From Anaerolineaceae bacterium (GTDB lineage Bacteria > Chloroflexota > Anaerolineae > Anaerolineales > Anaerolineaceae): a DNA stretch of 64,000 nucleotides. The DNA lies in NCBI GenBank assembly GCA_003524305.1, contig DQHW01000003.1:10354-74353 (forward strand), read 5' to 3'. The stretch's first letter is position 1. Each line of letters opens with the position of its first letter. A program made the translations under genes and the position numbers. Positions 8,253 to 17,655 of the stretch are shown one piece after another. The notes below the pieces were generated by a model. The model was not told the origin of the DNA and ran no database searches. It saw only the letters and a program-made list of their open reading frames with translations.

Positions 8253-9896
8253 ATGCCCACTAAATATATTTTCTTTACAGGCGGAGTCGTGAGTTCGGTT
8301 GGCAAAGGTGTCACCGCTGCCGCGGTGGGAAGACTTTTAAAACAACGGGGATTTTCGGTTGCTGTTCAAAAACTTGATCCATATATTAATGTAGATCCAG
8401 GCACAATGAGCCCTTATCAACATGGCGAGGTTTTTGTTTTGGATGATGGCGCAGAAACCGATCTCGACCTGGGACATTACGAACGTTTGATTGATGTCAG
8501 GTTAAACAAAACTTGCAACATCACATCAGGCCAGGTATATGCCGATGTGATCGCAAAAGAACGCCGTGGTGATTATCTTGGAGGCACCATCCAGGTTATT
8601 CCGCACATCACCAATGAGATCAAACGCCGCATCGGTCTTGTCTCAAAAATGACCGGAGCTGAGATCGTCTTGGTTGAGGTAGGCGGAACAGTCGGCGATA
8701 TTGAAAGTTTGCCTTTTCTTGAAGCCTTACGTCAACTGCGCACCGATATGGGGCGCGAAAACACGCTCTACATTCATGTAACATGGCTGCCCTACATCGG
8801 CGCTACTGAAGAATTAAAAACCAAACCGACGCAACACTCAGTCCGCGAATTGCGCTCCATCGGTATCACACCTGATATGATCGTGGCACGCAGTGATACG
8901 CCCATCGAAGATGTATTATGTGAAAAAATTGCCCAATTTTGCGACGTTGAAAAACGCGCAGTAATACCTATGGTCACAGCCCCCATTCTTTACGAGATTC
9001 CTCTTTTACTTGAACAGGCCCACGTTGGTGATTTCATTTTGGAACGACTAAACCTGACTTCACAAAAAAAACCGAATTGGAATGCCTGGCAGCGACTGGT
9101 AGTCGAAACAAAACGCGAAAAACCTTCGGTTTCTATCGCCCTGGTTGGAAAGTATGTAGAGCTGCATGACGCCTACATAAGCGTTCGTGAATCACTAAAA
9201 CATGCAGCTTTGGCATTAGGTGTTGAACTGGATTTAAAATGGATTCATTCAGTAGATGTTGAAAAAGGCACCAATCCAGATAAATTTGAAGATGTTTTTG
9301 GCATCGTTGTGCCTGGCGGTTTTGGCAGCCGTGGTATTGAAGGCAAGATCATGGCCGCTCAATATGCCCGCTTAAACAAAGTGCCCTATTTAGGTTTATG
9401 CCTGGGAATGCAATTGATGGTGGTGGATTTTGGTCGTGAAGTCTTGAGCACTGACAATGTAAATTCATCCGAGTTTGACCGTACCACGCAGCACCCGGTG
9501 ATTGACTTGATGCTCGAACAACAAGACGTTACCGATATGGGTGGTACCATGCGTTTGGGCTTATATCCCTGTAACTTGCAGCCCGGCACAATTGCCCAAA
9601 AGGCTTACGGGGTTGATAAAGTGGAAGAACGGCACCGTCATCGTTTTGAATTCAATAATGCTTACCGTGAACAATTTGCCAAACACGGCATGAAATTCTC
9701 TGGTCTCTCGCCCAACGGTAACCTGGTCGAGATTGCTGAATTGGAGAACCATCCCTTCATGTTAGGAACCCAATTCCATCCAGAATTTCTCTCCCGTCCC
9801 ACCCGGCCGCATCCATTGTTTGTGCAGTTCATGCGTGCGGCCTGCGAAAAAGCTGGAATTCCAACCGAAGAACCGCCGCTCTCGTTTGACGAGTAA
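8253..9896 (+). CDS. pyrG: CTP synthase
   Basis: 547 aa, the standard length. It converts UTP to CTP with ATP and glutamine-derived ammonia. The N-terminal amidoligase domain starts TKYIFFTGGVVSSVGKG and contains DPYINVDPGTMSPYQHGEVFV; the C-terminal class I glutaminase has its nucleophile Cys383 in GLCLGMQ and the partner His/Glu in FHPEF. The start is the ATG at 8253, five bases after AGGAG; an in-frame GTG at 8247 overlaps that ribosome site. A TGACCT-TG-AGGTCA palindrome lies at 8107-8120 in the leader, with no proven role. Confidence 0.97.
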   Translation: MPTKYIFFTGGVVSSVGKGVTAAAVGRLLKQRGFSVAVQKLDPYINVDPGTMSPYQHGEVFVLDDGAETDLDLGHYERLIDVRLNKTCNITSGQVYADVIAKERRGDYLGGTIQVIPHITNEIKRRIGLVSKMTGAEIVLVEVGGTVGDIESLPFLEALRQLRTDMGRENTLYIHVTWLPYIGATEELKTKPTQHSVRELRSIGITPDMIVARSDTPIEDVLCEKIAQFCDVEKRAVIPMVTAPILYEIPLLLEQAHVGDFILERLNLTSQKKPNWNAWQRLVVETKREKPSVSIALVGKYVELHDAYISVRESLKHAALALGVELDLKWIHSVDVEKGTNPDKFEDVFGIVVPGGFGSRGIEGKIMAAQYARLNKVPYLGLCLGMQLMVVDFGREVLSTDNVNSSEFDRTTQHPVIDLMLEQQDVTDMGGTMRLGLYPCNLQPGTIAQKAYGVDKVEERHRHRFEFNNAYREQFAKHGMKFSGLSPNGNLVEIAELENHPFMLGTQFHPEFLSRPTRPHPLFVQFMRAACEKAGIPTEEPPLSFDE

Positions 9897-9984
9897 AACC
9901 AAGCAATTTTGTATTATACTTAATTGTTTCGTCTGTAAATATGGCAGTCTGACTGCCTTAATCTGATAAAAAAGGAAAAATATT

Positions 9985-11271
9985 ATGGAAATCGTATCTG
10001 TTGAAGGTCTCGAAGTTCTGGATTCACGCGGCAATCCCACTGTGGATGTGAGAGTCATCCTTGAAGATGGCTCCTATGGCACCGCGATTGTGCCCTCTGG
10101 TGCTTCCACTGGCATCCATGAAGCCCTCGAAATGCGTGACGGCGACAAATCCCGCTACAACGGCAAGGGTGTGCTCAAGGCAGTCGAGAATGTTAACGGC
10201 GAAATCGCTGAAAACCTGCTAGGCATGGAAGCATTCGAACAGAAAGAAATCGACGAGTTCATGATCGAACTTGACGGCACCAAGAACAAAAGCCGACTCG
10301 GTGCCAACGCCATGTTGGGTGTTTCTTTGGCCGTTGCCAAAGCTGCCGCCAACTCTCTCGGCATGCCTCTTTATCGCTATCTGGGAGGCGTTTACGCCCA
10401 CGTACTGCCCACTCCTATGATGAACATCCTCAACGGCGGCGCACACACCAATTGGCAGTCAACAGACGCCCAGGAATTCATGGTCATGCCTCTTGGCGCT
10501 CCCTCCTTCGCTGAAGGTCTGCGCTGGGGTGCCGAGATTTATCACAAACTCAAAGAAGTCCTCAAGGGCCGCGGATACGCAACCCTGGTTGGCGATGAAG
10601 GTGGTTACGCGCCCGCTCTGAAGGCGAATAACGAAGCTGTGGAAGTTATTCTTGAAGCCATCGAAAAAGCCGGTTACAAGGCTGGTGAGCAGGTTTGCAT
10701 CGCATTGGATCCTGCTGCCTCGGAATTCTATGAAGAAGAGACCAAAACCTATAACCTACGCAAAGAAGGCAAGAAATTGACCAGTGAACAGATGGTTGAA
10801 TTCTGGATTAACTGGACCAAACAATACCCGATCGTCTCCATCGAAGACGGCCTTGCCCAAGATGATTGGGAAGGTTGGAAACTGATGACCAAGTTGGTTG
10901 GCGATAAGATTCAAATCGTGGGCGATGATCTGTTGGTAACCAATACAGAACGCGTTCGCCGTGGAATTAAGGAAAATGCCTGTAATGCCTTGCTGGTTAA
11001 ACTGAACCAGATCGGCACTCTCACAGAAACCATCGAAGCCGTCGAAACCTGCCACCGCAACGGATGGCGCGCCGTCACTTCTCACCGTTCTGGCGAGACC
11101 GAAGATGCCACTATTGCCGACCTGGCTGTCGCCCTCAATATGGGTCAAATCAAGACCGGTGCTCCCGCCCGCTCTGATCGTGTGGCAAAATACAATCAAC
11201 TTCTGCGCATCGAAGCCGAACTCGGCGATACCGCCAAATACGCTGGCTGGTCTGCCCTCCGCGGTCATTAA
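9985..11271 (+). CDS. eno: Enolase (phosphopyruvate hydratase)
   Basis: 428 aa. Interconverts 2-phosphoglycerate and phosphoenolpyruvate in glycolysis. It shows the N-terminal substrate loop (SGASTGIHEA), the metal ligands in GDEGGYAP, SIEDGLAQDDWEGW and VGDDLLVTN, catalytic Lys in LVKLNQIGT, and the signature SHRSGETED. AAAGGA precedes the ATG. It follows pyrG by 88 bases and ends in its own terminator. The codon choice is richer in C-ending codons than in its neighbours, as expected for a highly expressed gene. Confidence 0.98.
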   Translation: MEIVSVEGLEVLDSRGNPTVDVRVILEDGSYGTAIVPSGASTGIHEALEMRDGDKSRYNGKGVLKAVENVNGEIAENLLGMEAFEQKEIDEFMIELDGTKNKSRLGANAMLGVSLAVAKAAANSLGMPLYRYLGGVYAHVLPTPMMNILNGGAHTNWQSTDAQEFMVMPLGAPSFAEGLRWGAEIYHKLKEVLKGRGYATLVGDEGGYAPALKANNEAVEVILEAIEKAGYKAGEQVCIALDPAASEFYEEETKTYNLRKEGKKLTSEQMVEFWINWTKQYPIVSIEDGLAQDDWEGWKLMTKLVGDKIQIVGDDLLVTNTERVRRGIKENACNALLVKLNQIGTLTETIEAVETCHRNGWRAVTSHRSGETEDATIADLAVALNMGQIKTGAPARSDRVAKYNQLLRIEAELGDTAKYAGWSALRGH

Positions 11272-11287
11272 TTAGTATCTCTTATCT

Positions 11288-11330
11288 AAACTCCCGCAGT
11301 TTTGATGAAAACCGCGGGAGTTTGCTTTTA
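11288..11330 (+). terminator. Terminator after eno
   Basis: An outer stem AACTCCCGC / GCGGGAGTT continues inward, after one mismatch, as GTTTT / AAAAC around a GATG loop, followed by TTTGCTTTT. It starts 17 bases past the eno stop. Confidence 0.8.
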
Positions 11331-11496
11331 ATTATTTGTAAGAGTACTTGTGCCATTCCCCAATTAATATATGTCATTTATAGAATATGTAGGCTGCTCA
11401 TGGACCATTTATATCAATTTTCAAGAGTCCTATCCAAAACCTTAGACATGTGGTTATAATTTGCCATTGCATTGCATCAAGTCAGGAGAACGTACA

Positions 11497-12264
11497 ATGT
11501 CGCTTTATAATGAATTTGCCCAGGTTTATGCCAAGGGAGATTACCCCACCCTTTCTCAAGCAGTCGCAGAGATACTCCCTGCTATCTTAAAACAATACGG
11601 AATTCCCTCATCAGGCAAGCTGCTGGACGTGGCTTGTGGTGAAGGCAGTTTCGCGCTCTCAATGTCGAAAAGTGGATGGCAGGTAACCGGCATTGACCAA
11701 TCCGACGAAATGCTGCGTCTGGCAAGACATAGGGCACAACAAGCTAAATTGGATATCAGTTTCTTAAAACATGATATGCGTTTCCTGGATTTTTCAGATG
11801 AGTTTGACCTGGTCACCTGCTGGTTTGACAGCCTGAATTACATGTTAACGACGGATGATCTCCAATCCACTTTTAACAATATCGCCAGATCATTAAAACC
11901 TGGCGGTTGGTTCTTATTTGACATGAATACCACCTATGGATTGGCAGTTCAAAGACAAGAAGAGAAATGCTACGTGCAGCAAGAAACCCCGGATCTGCTT
12001 GAACTTCACCGCACCAGTTATGATTTTGAAAACCAGAGAGGTTGTGTCAAAATCACATGGTTTGTGCGTGAGGGTGAAATCTGGCAAAAATTTGAAGAGA
12101 AACATACCGAACGAGCATTTTCAATTAATAAAATTGAGGCGTGTCTGGACTATGCAGGTTTCAAAGTAGTTGATAGATTTGGCAGTTTGAAGAACATGAC
12201 ACCTTTACAATCGGATTCAAACCGGGTTTGGTTCCTCACGCGTAACGAAGGTTCAACCCACTAA
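11497..12264 (+). CDS. Class I SAM-dependent methyltransferase
   Basis: 255 aa. A Rossmann-fold methyltransferase: motif I LLDVACGEGSFALSM (about residues 42-56), the acidic ribose-binding Asp in VTGIDQSDEML, then DMRFLDF and DLVTCWFDSLNYM for motifs II and III. The C-terminal half (about 150-245) contains the beta-strand-rich insert of the dTDP-sugar/small-molecule branch. The substrate is not predictable. The start is the ATG behind TCAGGAGAACG; a TTG at 11461 in frame lacks support. Its last 12 bases overlap the end of the converging uracil-DNA glycosylase gene. Confidence 0.82.
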   Translation: MSLYNEFAQVYAKGDYPTLSQAVAEILPAILKQYGIPSSGKLLDVACGEGSFALSMSKSGWQVTGIDQSDEMLRLARHRAQQAKLDISFLKHDMRFLDFSDEFDLVTCWFDSLNYMLTTDDLQSTFNNIARSLKPGGWFLFDMNTTYGLAVQRQEEKCYVQQETPDLLELHRTSYDFENQRGCVKITWFVREGEIWQKFEEKHTERAFSINKIEACLDYAGFKVVDRFGSLKNMTPLQSDSNRVWFLTRNEGSTH

Positions 12265-12936
12265 AAACTTACTTACCTGATTCCAGATATTGTCTAACAT
12301 GGCCGCCGTCAGGCGGCCGGTTTGCGTATTCTGCCGGCTGGGATGGTAAGAAGCCATCACCCAAACACCTTTTTGATCTGAGAAATAGCATACCCCGTGA
12401 GAAAAAATGGGGATTGATTTACCTTCTGAGACACGGTATTTAATAGTAAGTTGATCCCAGGCGAGCTTACCGAGAGCGACAATCACTTTCAAATGCTTTA
12501 GGAATGCAGTTTCGGCATCCAACCAGGGTTGGCAGTTCAATATTTCTTCTCTGGTGGGCTTATTGTCTGGAGGCACACAGCGGCAAACCGCCGTGATCCA
12601 AAGGTTTTTTAGTAATAAACCATCTCCCAAATTCATACCATCCGGTTGGTTCGCAAATCCCGCCCGGTAAAGAGCTGGATACAAAAATTTTCCAGAATCA
12701 TCACCGGTGAACATACGCCCTGTGCGGTTTGAGCCGTGTGCGCCAGGCGCCAACCCTACAACCAGTACCTGTGCCTTTTCATCTCCAAAACCGGGGACGG
12801 GTTTTGCCCAATAAGTTTGATCGCGGTAGGCTTTGCGCTTAACCTCTCCAACTTCCTCGCGCCAAGCTACCAACCGCGGACAATCTCTGCAGTTAGTCAA
12901 TTCTTTGTCAAGGTGAGAGAGACTTTGAAATTTCAT
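12253..12936 (-). CDS. Uracil-DNA glycosylase, family 5 (UDGb type)
   Basis: 227 aa. Removes uracil (and often other deaminated bases) from DNA as the first step of base-excision repair. The motif GLAPGAHGSNRTGRMFTGD is diagnostic of family 5, where the usual catalytic Asp/Asn of motif 1 is replaced by Ala/Gly. Cys16 and Cys19 (NCRDC) together with later cysteines in AVCRCVPP and LNCQPW would hold the 4Fe-4S cluster. The second active-site motif is ASYHPSRQN. It lies 11 bases downstream of queA in a ruvB-queA-UDG operon, a DNA-repair context. Confidence 0.88.
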   Translation of the reverse strand: MKFQSLSHLDKELTNCRDCPRLVAWREEVGEVKRKAYRDQTYWAKPVPGFGDEKAQVLVVGLAPGAHGSNRTGRMFTGDDSGKFLYPALYRAGFANQPDGMNLGDGLLLKNLWITAVCRCVPPDNKPTREEILNCQPWLDAETAFLKHLKVIVALGKLAWDQLTIKYRVSEGKSIPIFSHGVCYFSDQKGVWVMASYHPSRQNTQTGRLTAAMLDNIWNQVSKFLVG

Positions 12937-12947
12937 TGCATTTGGAA

Positions 12948-13967
12948 TTATAAAATTAACATGGCATCGCCAAATGAATAGAAGCGATAGCCGCGTTGGA
13001 TGGCCGTCTCGTAGGTTTTCAAAACTTTTTCCCTGCCGGCGAAGGCACTTACCAGCATGATCAAAGATGATTGCGGCAGATGAAAATTGGTGATCATGGC
13101 GTCCACGACCCTAAATTGATAACCCGGAAGGATAAATAATTTTGTAGGTCCAGATATTGAATTCACTCGATTAGGGATAGTGCTGGCAGCGGCTGCAGAT
13201 TCGAGAGTGCGGACGCTTGTGGTTCCCACCGCGATAACTCGTCCGCCATTTTTTTTTGTTAGATTAATCAGTGCTGCGGTTTCGGGGGTGACTTCGCACC
13301 ACTCGCTGTGAATCACATGCTCAAGCGGATTATCTTCCGATACCGGCATGAAAGTATCAAGACCAACATGCAAGGTCACCTTGGCAATCGTAATGCCCGC
13401 CTGTTCAAGTTCACTCATCAACTGAGGCGTAAAGTGCAACCCGGCGGTTGGAGCAGCAGCCGATCCACTTTCTTTGGAATACACCGTTTGGTAGCGATCT
13501 GGATTAGTTAGGGGGGTGTGAATGTAAGGCGGCAGGGGCATTTCACCCACATTGGGCAGCAAGTTTTCTATCGGCGAAAGAAACCTTATCAATCTGCGGC
13601 TGGCACCTAAATCTTCAAGGATTTCGGTTTCGGGTCCATCTTCAACCGTGATTTTGACGCCGGGTTTTAATCCTTTACCTCCCACCAACGCCTCCCACAC
13701 ATCGGGTTCTATTCGCTTGAGCAGCAGCACTTCCACTTTGCCGCCGGTAACTTTATGGGCAAATAGACGCGCCGGTATCACCCTGGTTTGATTGACCACC
13801 AACAGGTCACCAGCTTTAAGATAACTTCCAACATTGTGAAAAATCGCATCTTCAATTGAATCTTGATCGCGGCGTAAAATCATCAATCGTGAATGATCAC
13901 GCGGCTCAACCGGCGTCTGAGCGATACACTCAGGCGGAAGATGGTAATTGAAGTCAGATGTTTTCAT
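12948..13967 (-). CDS. queA: S-adenosylmethionine:tRNA ribosyltransferase-isomerase
   Basis: 339 aa. It transfers and isomerises the ribose of SAM onto 7-aminomethyl-7-deazaguanine in tRNA, making epoxyqueuosine on the way to queuosine. Family marks are MKTSDFNYHLPPECIAQTP, DHSRLMIL, VVNQTRVIPARL, SAAAPTAGLHFT, HVGLDTF and NFHLPQSSLIMLVSAFAG. It follows ruvB by four bases, the common ruvB-queA arrangement. The second gene of the operon. Confidence 0.96.
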   Translation of the reverse strand: MKTSDFNYHLPPECIAQTPVEPRDHSRLMILRRDQDSIEDAIFHNVGSYLKAGDLLVVNQTRVIPARLFAHKVTGGKVEVLLLKRIEPDVWEALVGGKGLKPGVKITVEDGPETEILEDLGASRRLIRFLSPIENLLPNVGEMPLPPYIHTPLTNPDRYQTVYSKESGSAAAPTAGLHFTPQLMSELEQAGITIAKVTLHVGLDTFMPVSEDNPLEHVIHSEWCEVTPETAALINLTKKNGGRVIAVGTTSVRTLESAAAASTIPNRVNSISGPTKLFILPGYQFRVVDAMITNFHLPQSSLIMLVSAFAGREKVLKTYETAIQRGYRFYSFGDAMLIL

Positions 13968-13971
13968 ACTT

Positions 13972-15003
13972 TTATGGAATTAGCCTGGGTTGATTTTCTT
14001 TTGCCACATAGGGATACTTTAAATGCTCATAAGCTGATTTCGTGATCACACGTCCCTGGGGAGTGCGTTCCAAAAATCCTAGTTGCAGCAGGTAGGGTTC
14101 AACAACATCCATGATGGTGTCTGGTTCCTCACTAATGGAGGCGCCAATCGTGGCGAGGCCGACAGGTCCGCCATTATATTTTTCAATCACTGTGATCAGT
14201 ACCCTGCGATCCACATCATCAAGTCCGAGTTCATCCACTGCCATCAGATCAAGTGCGTCACGCGCCACCTGGCAGTTAATAAAGCCATCTGAGCGTACCT
14301 GGGTGAAATCACGCACTCGCCGCAGCAGGCGCAGCGCTACACGCGGTGTTCCGCGCGCGCGTCTGGCAATTTCTGCCACACCCTCAGTGTCAGCTTCTAC
14401 TTTTAGCATATCGGCGGCCCGTTTGACAATCTTCTGCATTGCGGGTTGATCATAATAATCCAGTCTGTAGACGGCGCCAAATCGCGCCCGCAGCGGAGAA
14501 GTAACAAGGGCCAAGCGGGTTGTCGCGCCAATGACAGTAAACCTGGGTAATTTAAGCCGCAAAGATCGGGCAGCTGGTCCCTTGCCGATGATAATATCCA
14601 GTGCATAATCTTCCATGGCTGGGTAGAGAATTTCTTCCACTGCCCTGCCCAAACGGTGAATTTCGTCTATAAACAATACATCCCCTGCACGTAAGTTTGT
14701 GAGGATGGCCGCAAGGTCTCCCGTCCGTTCAATGGCCGGACCGGAGGTGATCTTGATATTGACACCCATCTCGTTAGCCAATACATGCGCCAGAGTGGTC
14801 TTGCCAAGTCCGGGAGGACCGTAAAAGAGCACATGGTCAAGCGCTTCTTTACGCTGCCTTGCCGCGGAGATTAAGATATCCAGGTTTTGTTTCACCGAAT
14901 CCTGACCAATTAATTCCTTCAGACGAGTTGGTCTTAATGCATGATCAATATGGTCTTCAGGCTGTGTATCTGGATCGGTGAGACGTTCTTTTTCTTCACT
15001 CAT
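13972..15003 (-). CDS. ruvB: Holliday junction branch-migration helicase RuvB
   Basis: 343 aa. The hexameric AAA+ motor that, with RuvA, drives branch migration during recombinational repair. Walker A GPPGLGKTT, Walker B LFIDEIHRL, sensor/arginine-finger region GATTRLALVTSPLRARFG, and a C-terminal winged helix (LGFLERTPQGRVIT) are all present. It leads the ruvB-queA-UDG operon and is divergent from upp. ruvA and ruvC are not in the window. Confidence 0.97.
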   Translation of the reverse strand: MSEEKERLTDPDTQPEDHIDHALRPTRLKELIGQDSVKQNLDILISAARQRKEALDHVLFYGPPGLGKTTLAHVLANEMGVNIKITSGPAIERTGDLAAILTNLRAGDVLFIDEIHRLGRAVEEILYPAMEDYALDIIIGKGPAARSLRLKLPRFTVIGATTRLALVTSPLRARFGAVYRLDYYDQPAMQKIVKRAADMLKVEADTEGVAEIARRARGTPRVALRLLRRVRDFTQVRSDGFINCQVARDALDLMAVDELGLDDVDRRVLITVIEKYNGGPVGLATIGASISEEPDTIMDVVEPYLLQLGFLERTPQGRVITKSAYEHLKYPYVAKENQPRLIP

Positions 15004-15109
15004 GTGCTTGATTATACCCTTACCTGAAAACTGGATTTGTAAATTTCAGATATTTTAAACTTTCATTATTGAGTTTCCGGTATAATGAAAAAAACCCCCG
15101 GGAGGATTT

Positions 15110-15736
15110 ATGAACAATGTATACGTTTCACAGCATCCCATGATTGCACATAAGTTGGCAATTTTGCGAGATAAAGATACCGTTCACCGCCAGTTTCGCG
15201 AGCTCGTTAAAGAAATCGCCGGTTTGCTGGCTTATGAAGTTACTGCCGACCTTCCCACCCAACCCATCGAAGTTCAAACACCTCTCGCCATCGCAAAATG
15301 CCATCAATTGAAAGAAAAAGTCGGTCTCGTGCCCATTTTACGGGCCGGCTTGGGGATGGTGGAGGGTTTTTGGTCATTTATCCCCAGCGCTGAAGTTTGG
15401 CACATCGGACTGTATCGTGACGAGCATACCCTCAAACCAGTTGAATATTACAATAAACTGCCCACTTCACCCACAGTTGATATGTGTTTGATCCTGGATC
15501 CCATGCTGGCCACCGGCGGCTCTGCCACTGCCACCATTGATGTGCTCAAACGCTGGGGGGTTACAAATATAAAGTTTGTGGGGTTGATCGGTGCACCCGA
15601 AGGTATTGCCCAGGTTCACAAGAATCACCCCGAAGTACCCATTCACCTCGCTTGTATTGATGATCGCTTAAACGAGATTGGCTACATCGTCCCCGGCCTG
15701 GGTGACGCAGGCGACCGCCAGTTTGGTACTGCATAA
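15110..15736 (+). CDS. upp: Uracil phosphoribosyltransferase
   Basis: 208 aa. Salvages uracil to UMP with PRPP. It carries the PRPP-binding loop LILDPMLATGGSATATIDVLK, the LRAGLGMV stretch and the C-terminal uracil-site GLGDAGDRQFGT. GGAGG precedes the ATG by seven bases, and a TATAAT box lies at 15081-15086 without a clear -35. With udk (32527-33171) and pyrG it completes a local set of pyrimidine salvage and synthesis genes, although they are not clustered. Confidence 0.97.
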   Translation: MNNVYVSQHPMIAHKLAILRDKDTVHRQFRELVKEIAGLLAYEVTADLPTQPIEVQTPLAIAKCHQLKEKVGLVPILRAGLGMVEGFWSFIPSAEVWHIGLYRDEHTLKPVEYYNKLPTSPTVDMCLILDPMLATGGSATATIDVLKRWGVTNIKFVGLIGAPEGIAQVHKNHPEVPIHLACIDDRLNEIGYIVPGLGDAGDRQFGTA

Positions 15737-15894
15737 ATACGGTAAAGGCGGGGTTAGCCAGTTCACCAGAATTATGGCAATTCTCAAGTTATAAAAGCTA
15801 TCTAAATCCTGAAATAAGATCCATCGTTAATATTTCTGACATAATGGATTTCTTTGAGCAAGAAAGAATTTCAAGAATATAGTGAAAGTTGACG

Positions 15895-15930
15895 AGAAAA
15901 AACCCCGGTTTCGTGGAAGAAACCGGGGTT
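15895..15930 (-). terminator. Terminator of tpiA
   Basis: Perfect 12-bp arms AACCCCGGTTTC / GAAACCGGGGTT with a six-base loop; reading on the minus strand the stem runs into a T-tract. It lies nine bases past the tpiA stop codon and may also stop upp transcripts arriving from the other side. Confidence 0.88.
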
Positions 15931-15938
15931 ATGTTCTA

Positions 15939-16694
15939 TTATGGTCTTGCTGCTTCAACGATCTTGATGAAGTCAGGTTTAAGGCTGGCACCGCCGACTA
16001 ATGCGCCATCGATGTCTGATGTCTTAAAATACTCTGCGGCGTTGGCAGCGGTCACTGAACCGCCATACAGAATTCGCATGCTCTGAGCAATAGCCGAACC
16101 AAACAAGCTGCCGAGTACAGGTCTAATCTGATCTCGATGCACAGCGTTTGCTCCTTCACTGGTGGCTGCCTTGCCGGTGCCGATCGCCCAAATGGGTTCG
16201 TAGGCGACTACGATTTGTGACGCCAATGCGTTGTCAATTTCTTTGAATCCTTGCAGCACCTGACGTTTGACCACTTCACCGGTCTGACCAGCCTCGTATT
16301 CTTCCAACGATTCACCGATGCACACGATTGGGATTAATCCGGCTGCCAGGGCCGCTTTCAATTTGTTATTGACTGTCTCATCAGTCTCGGCGAAATAAGC
16401 ACGTCTTTCAGAATGTCCAATAATCACATAATTGCAGAATTCTTTCACCATTGAAGGGGATACTTCGCCAGTATAAGCTCCTGAGGCTTCCCAATGGAGG
16501 TTCTGGGCACCCAGACCTATGCCTGTTTCAGCCAATTGTGCTGAAAGCACCATCAATGAAATAAAGGGTGGGCACAACACTTTTTCCACCTCGGGGACAG
16601 CTTGCAGACCGGGCAGTAATTCCTGCACAAGCACGCTGGCCTGATCCACTGTCTTGTTCATCTTCCAGTTTCCTGCTACGAAAGGTTTACGCAT
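15939..16694 (-). CDS. tpiA: Triosephosphate isomerase
   Basis: 251 aa. Interconverts dihydroxyacetone phosphate and glyceraldehyde-3-phosphate. Catalytic residues are visible: Lys in AGNWKMNKT, His in IIGHSERRAYF, Glu in VAYEPIWAIGTG; the phosphate-gripping end is YGGSVTAANA and GALVGGASL. A monocistronic minus-strand gene between upp and the CBS-ACT gene, preceded by GAAAGAGGAAA. Confidence 0.97.
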   Translation of the reverse strand: MRKPFVAGNWKMNKTVDQASVLVQELLPGLQAVPEVEKVLCPPFISLMVLSAQLAETGIGLGAQNLHWEASGAYTGEVSPSMVKEFCNYVIIGHSERRAYFAETDETVNNKLKAALAAGLIPIVCIGESLEEYEAGQTGEVVKRQVLQGFKEIDNALASQIVVAYEPIWAIGTGKAATSEGANAVHRDQIRPVLGSLFGSAIAQSMRILYGGSVTAANAAEYFKTSDIDGALVGGASLKPDFIKIVEAARP

Positions 16695-16905
16695 AATTTC
16701 CTCTTTCTAGTAAATATAGGGTGGTCACCCTTTGTTATTGTGTTTGATGAAAAAACATTAGTCGCAATTATAGTACAAAACTTGTGCAGACATCCTTCTA
16801 ATAAAACTTTTATATGTTTTCGATTCCCATTGAACGGTTTTTTGTATACAATTGATTTGCAGTCAGCGCACGTAATTGACTCAATAATTGAAAGGAGTTA
16901 TTAGT

Positions 16906-17559
16906 ATGTTAGTGAGAGAACGTATGACCAGCCCGGTGTTGACCATTACCCCGGATGTATCCATTCAAGACGCACTGGCACGTATGCACCAAGATAAAGT
17001 CAGGCGCTACCCGGTGGTCGATAAACACGGAAAATTAGTCGGCATCGTCACAGAAGGTGACCTTCTCAACGCCAAACCCTCAGAAGCCACCACCCTCAAT
17101 GTGTGGGAAATTACCGCCCTTCTGAACAAGATCACCGTTGAACGTGTGATGTGCACAAAAGTTATTACCACCACAGAAGACTGTCCCATTGAAGAAGCTG
17201 CCCGCATCATGGCTGACAACGAGATCAGCAGCCTGCCGGTTATGCGAGAGAAAAGCCTGGTCGGCATGATCACTGAGACAGATATCTTCCACATCATGCT
17301 CGAACTTATGGGCGGACGCACCCCAGGTGTGCGTTTGACTGTTGAAGTACTCAATAAACCTGGCAAGCTTTATGAAATCGCCGGTATCATCCAAAAATTG
17401 GGCGGAGATATTCTGGGTCTGGCTGCCATTTTAGGTTCACGCGCCGAAACCCGAATTTTCACCATCAAAGTCGTCGGCATTGATCTGGATGCACTTCGCA
17501 AATCCGTCACTCCTGCTGTGGAACAGATCGTTGACATCCGAGAGACCAAGATAAGTTAA
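16906..17559 (+). CDS. CBS-domain pair plus ACT-domain protein (AcuB-like)
   Basis: 217 aa. Two CBS motifs (about residues 3-60, RMTSPVLTITPDVSIQDALARM, and 78-130, VMCTKVITTTEDCPIEEAA) form a Bateman module that usually binds an adenosyl ligand. An ACT domain follows (about 144-215, RLTVEVLNKPGKLYEIAGII), which usually binds an amino acid. This order is seen in AcuB-like proteins, whose target is generally unknown. The start is the ATG after AAAGGAG. No enzymatic domain is present, so it is presumably a ligand sensor. A terminator follows directly. Confidence 0.85.
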   Translation: MLVRERMTSPVLTITPDVSIQDALARMHQDKVRRYPVVDKHGKLVGIVTEGDLLNAKPSEATTLNVWEITALLNKITVERVMCTKVITTTEDCPIEEAARIMADNEISSLPVMREKSLVGMITETDIFHIMLELMGGRTPGVRLTVEVLNKPGKLYEIAGIIQKLGGDILGLAAILGSRAETRIFTIKVVGIDLDALRKSVTPAVEQIVDIRETKIS

Positions 17560-17581
17560 GCAATATTTTTTTCGATTCTTT

Positions 17582-17612
17582 AAGAGCGGTGAATTATGAT
17601 CGCCGCTCTTTT
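17582..17612 (+). terminator. Terminator after the CBS-ACT gene
   Basis: Stem AAGAGCGG / CCGCTCTT with a partly paired loop, ending in TTTTATTATT, about 22 bases after the stop codon. It insulates rnpB from upstream transcription. Confidence 0.8.
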
Positions 17613-17622
17613 ATTATCCTTA

Positions 17623-17651
17623 TTGACGCCCATTCCGCTTGAAGGTAAACT
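17623..17651 (+). promoter_or_regulatory. Promoter of rnpB
   Basis: TTGACG (17623-17628), 17 bp, TAAACT (17646-17651). The expected transcription start near 17657 coincides with the first paired base of the RNase P helix P1. Confidence 0.7.
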
Positions 17652-17655
17652 CAAA

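Noticed and set aside
10756..11268. 170-codon frame antisense to eno
   Set aside because: Explained by codon bias of the highly conserved enolase gene; no homology or ribosome site.
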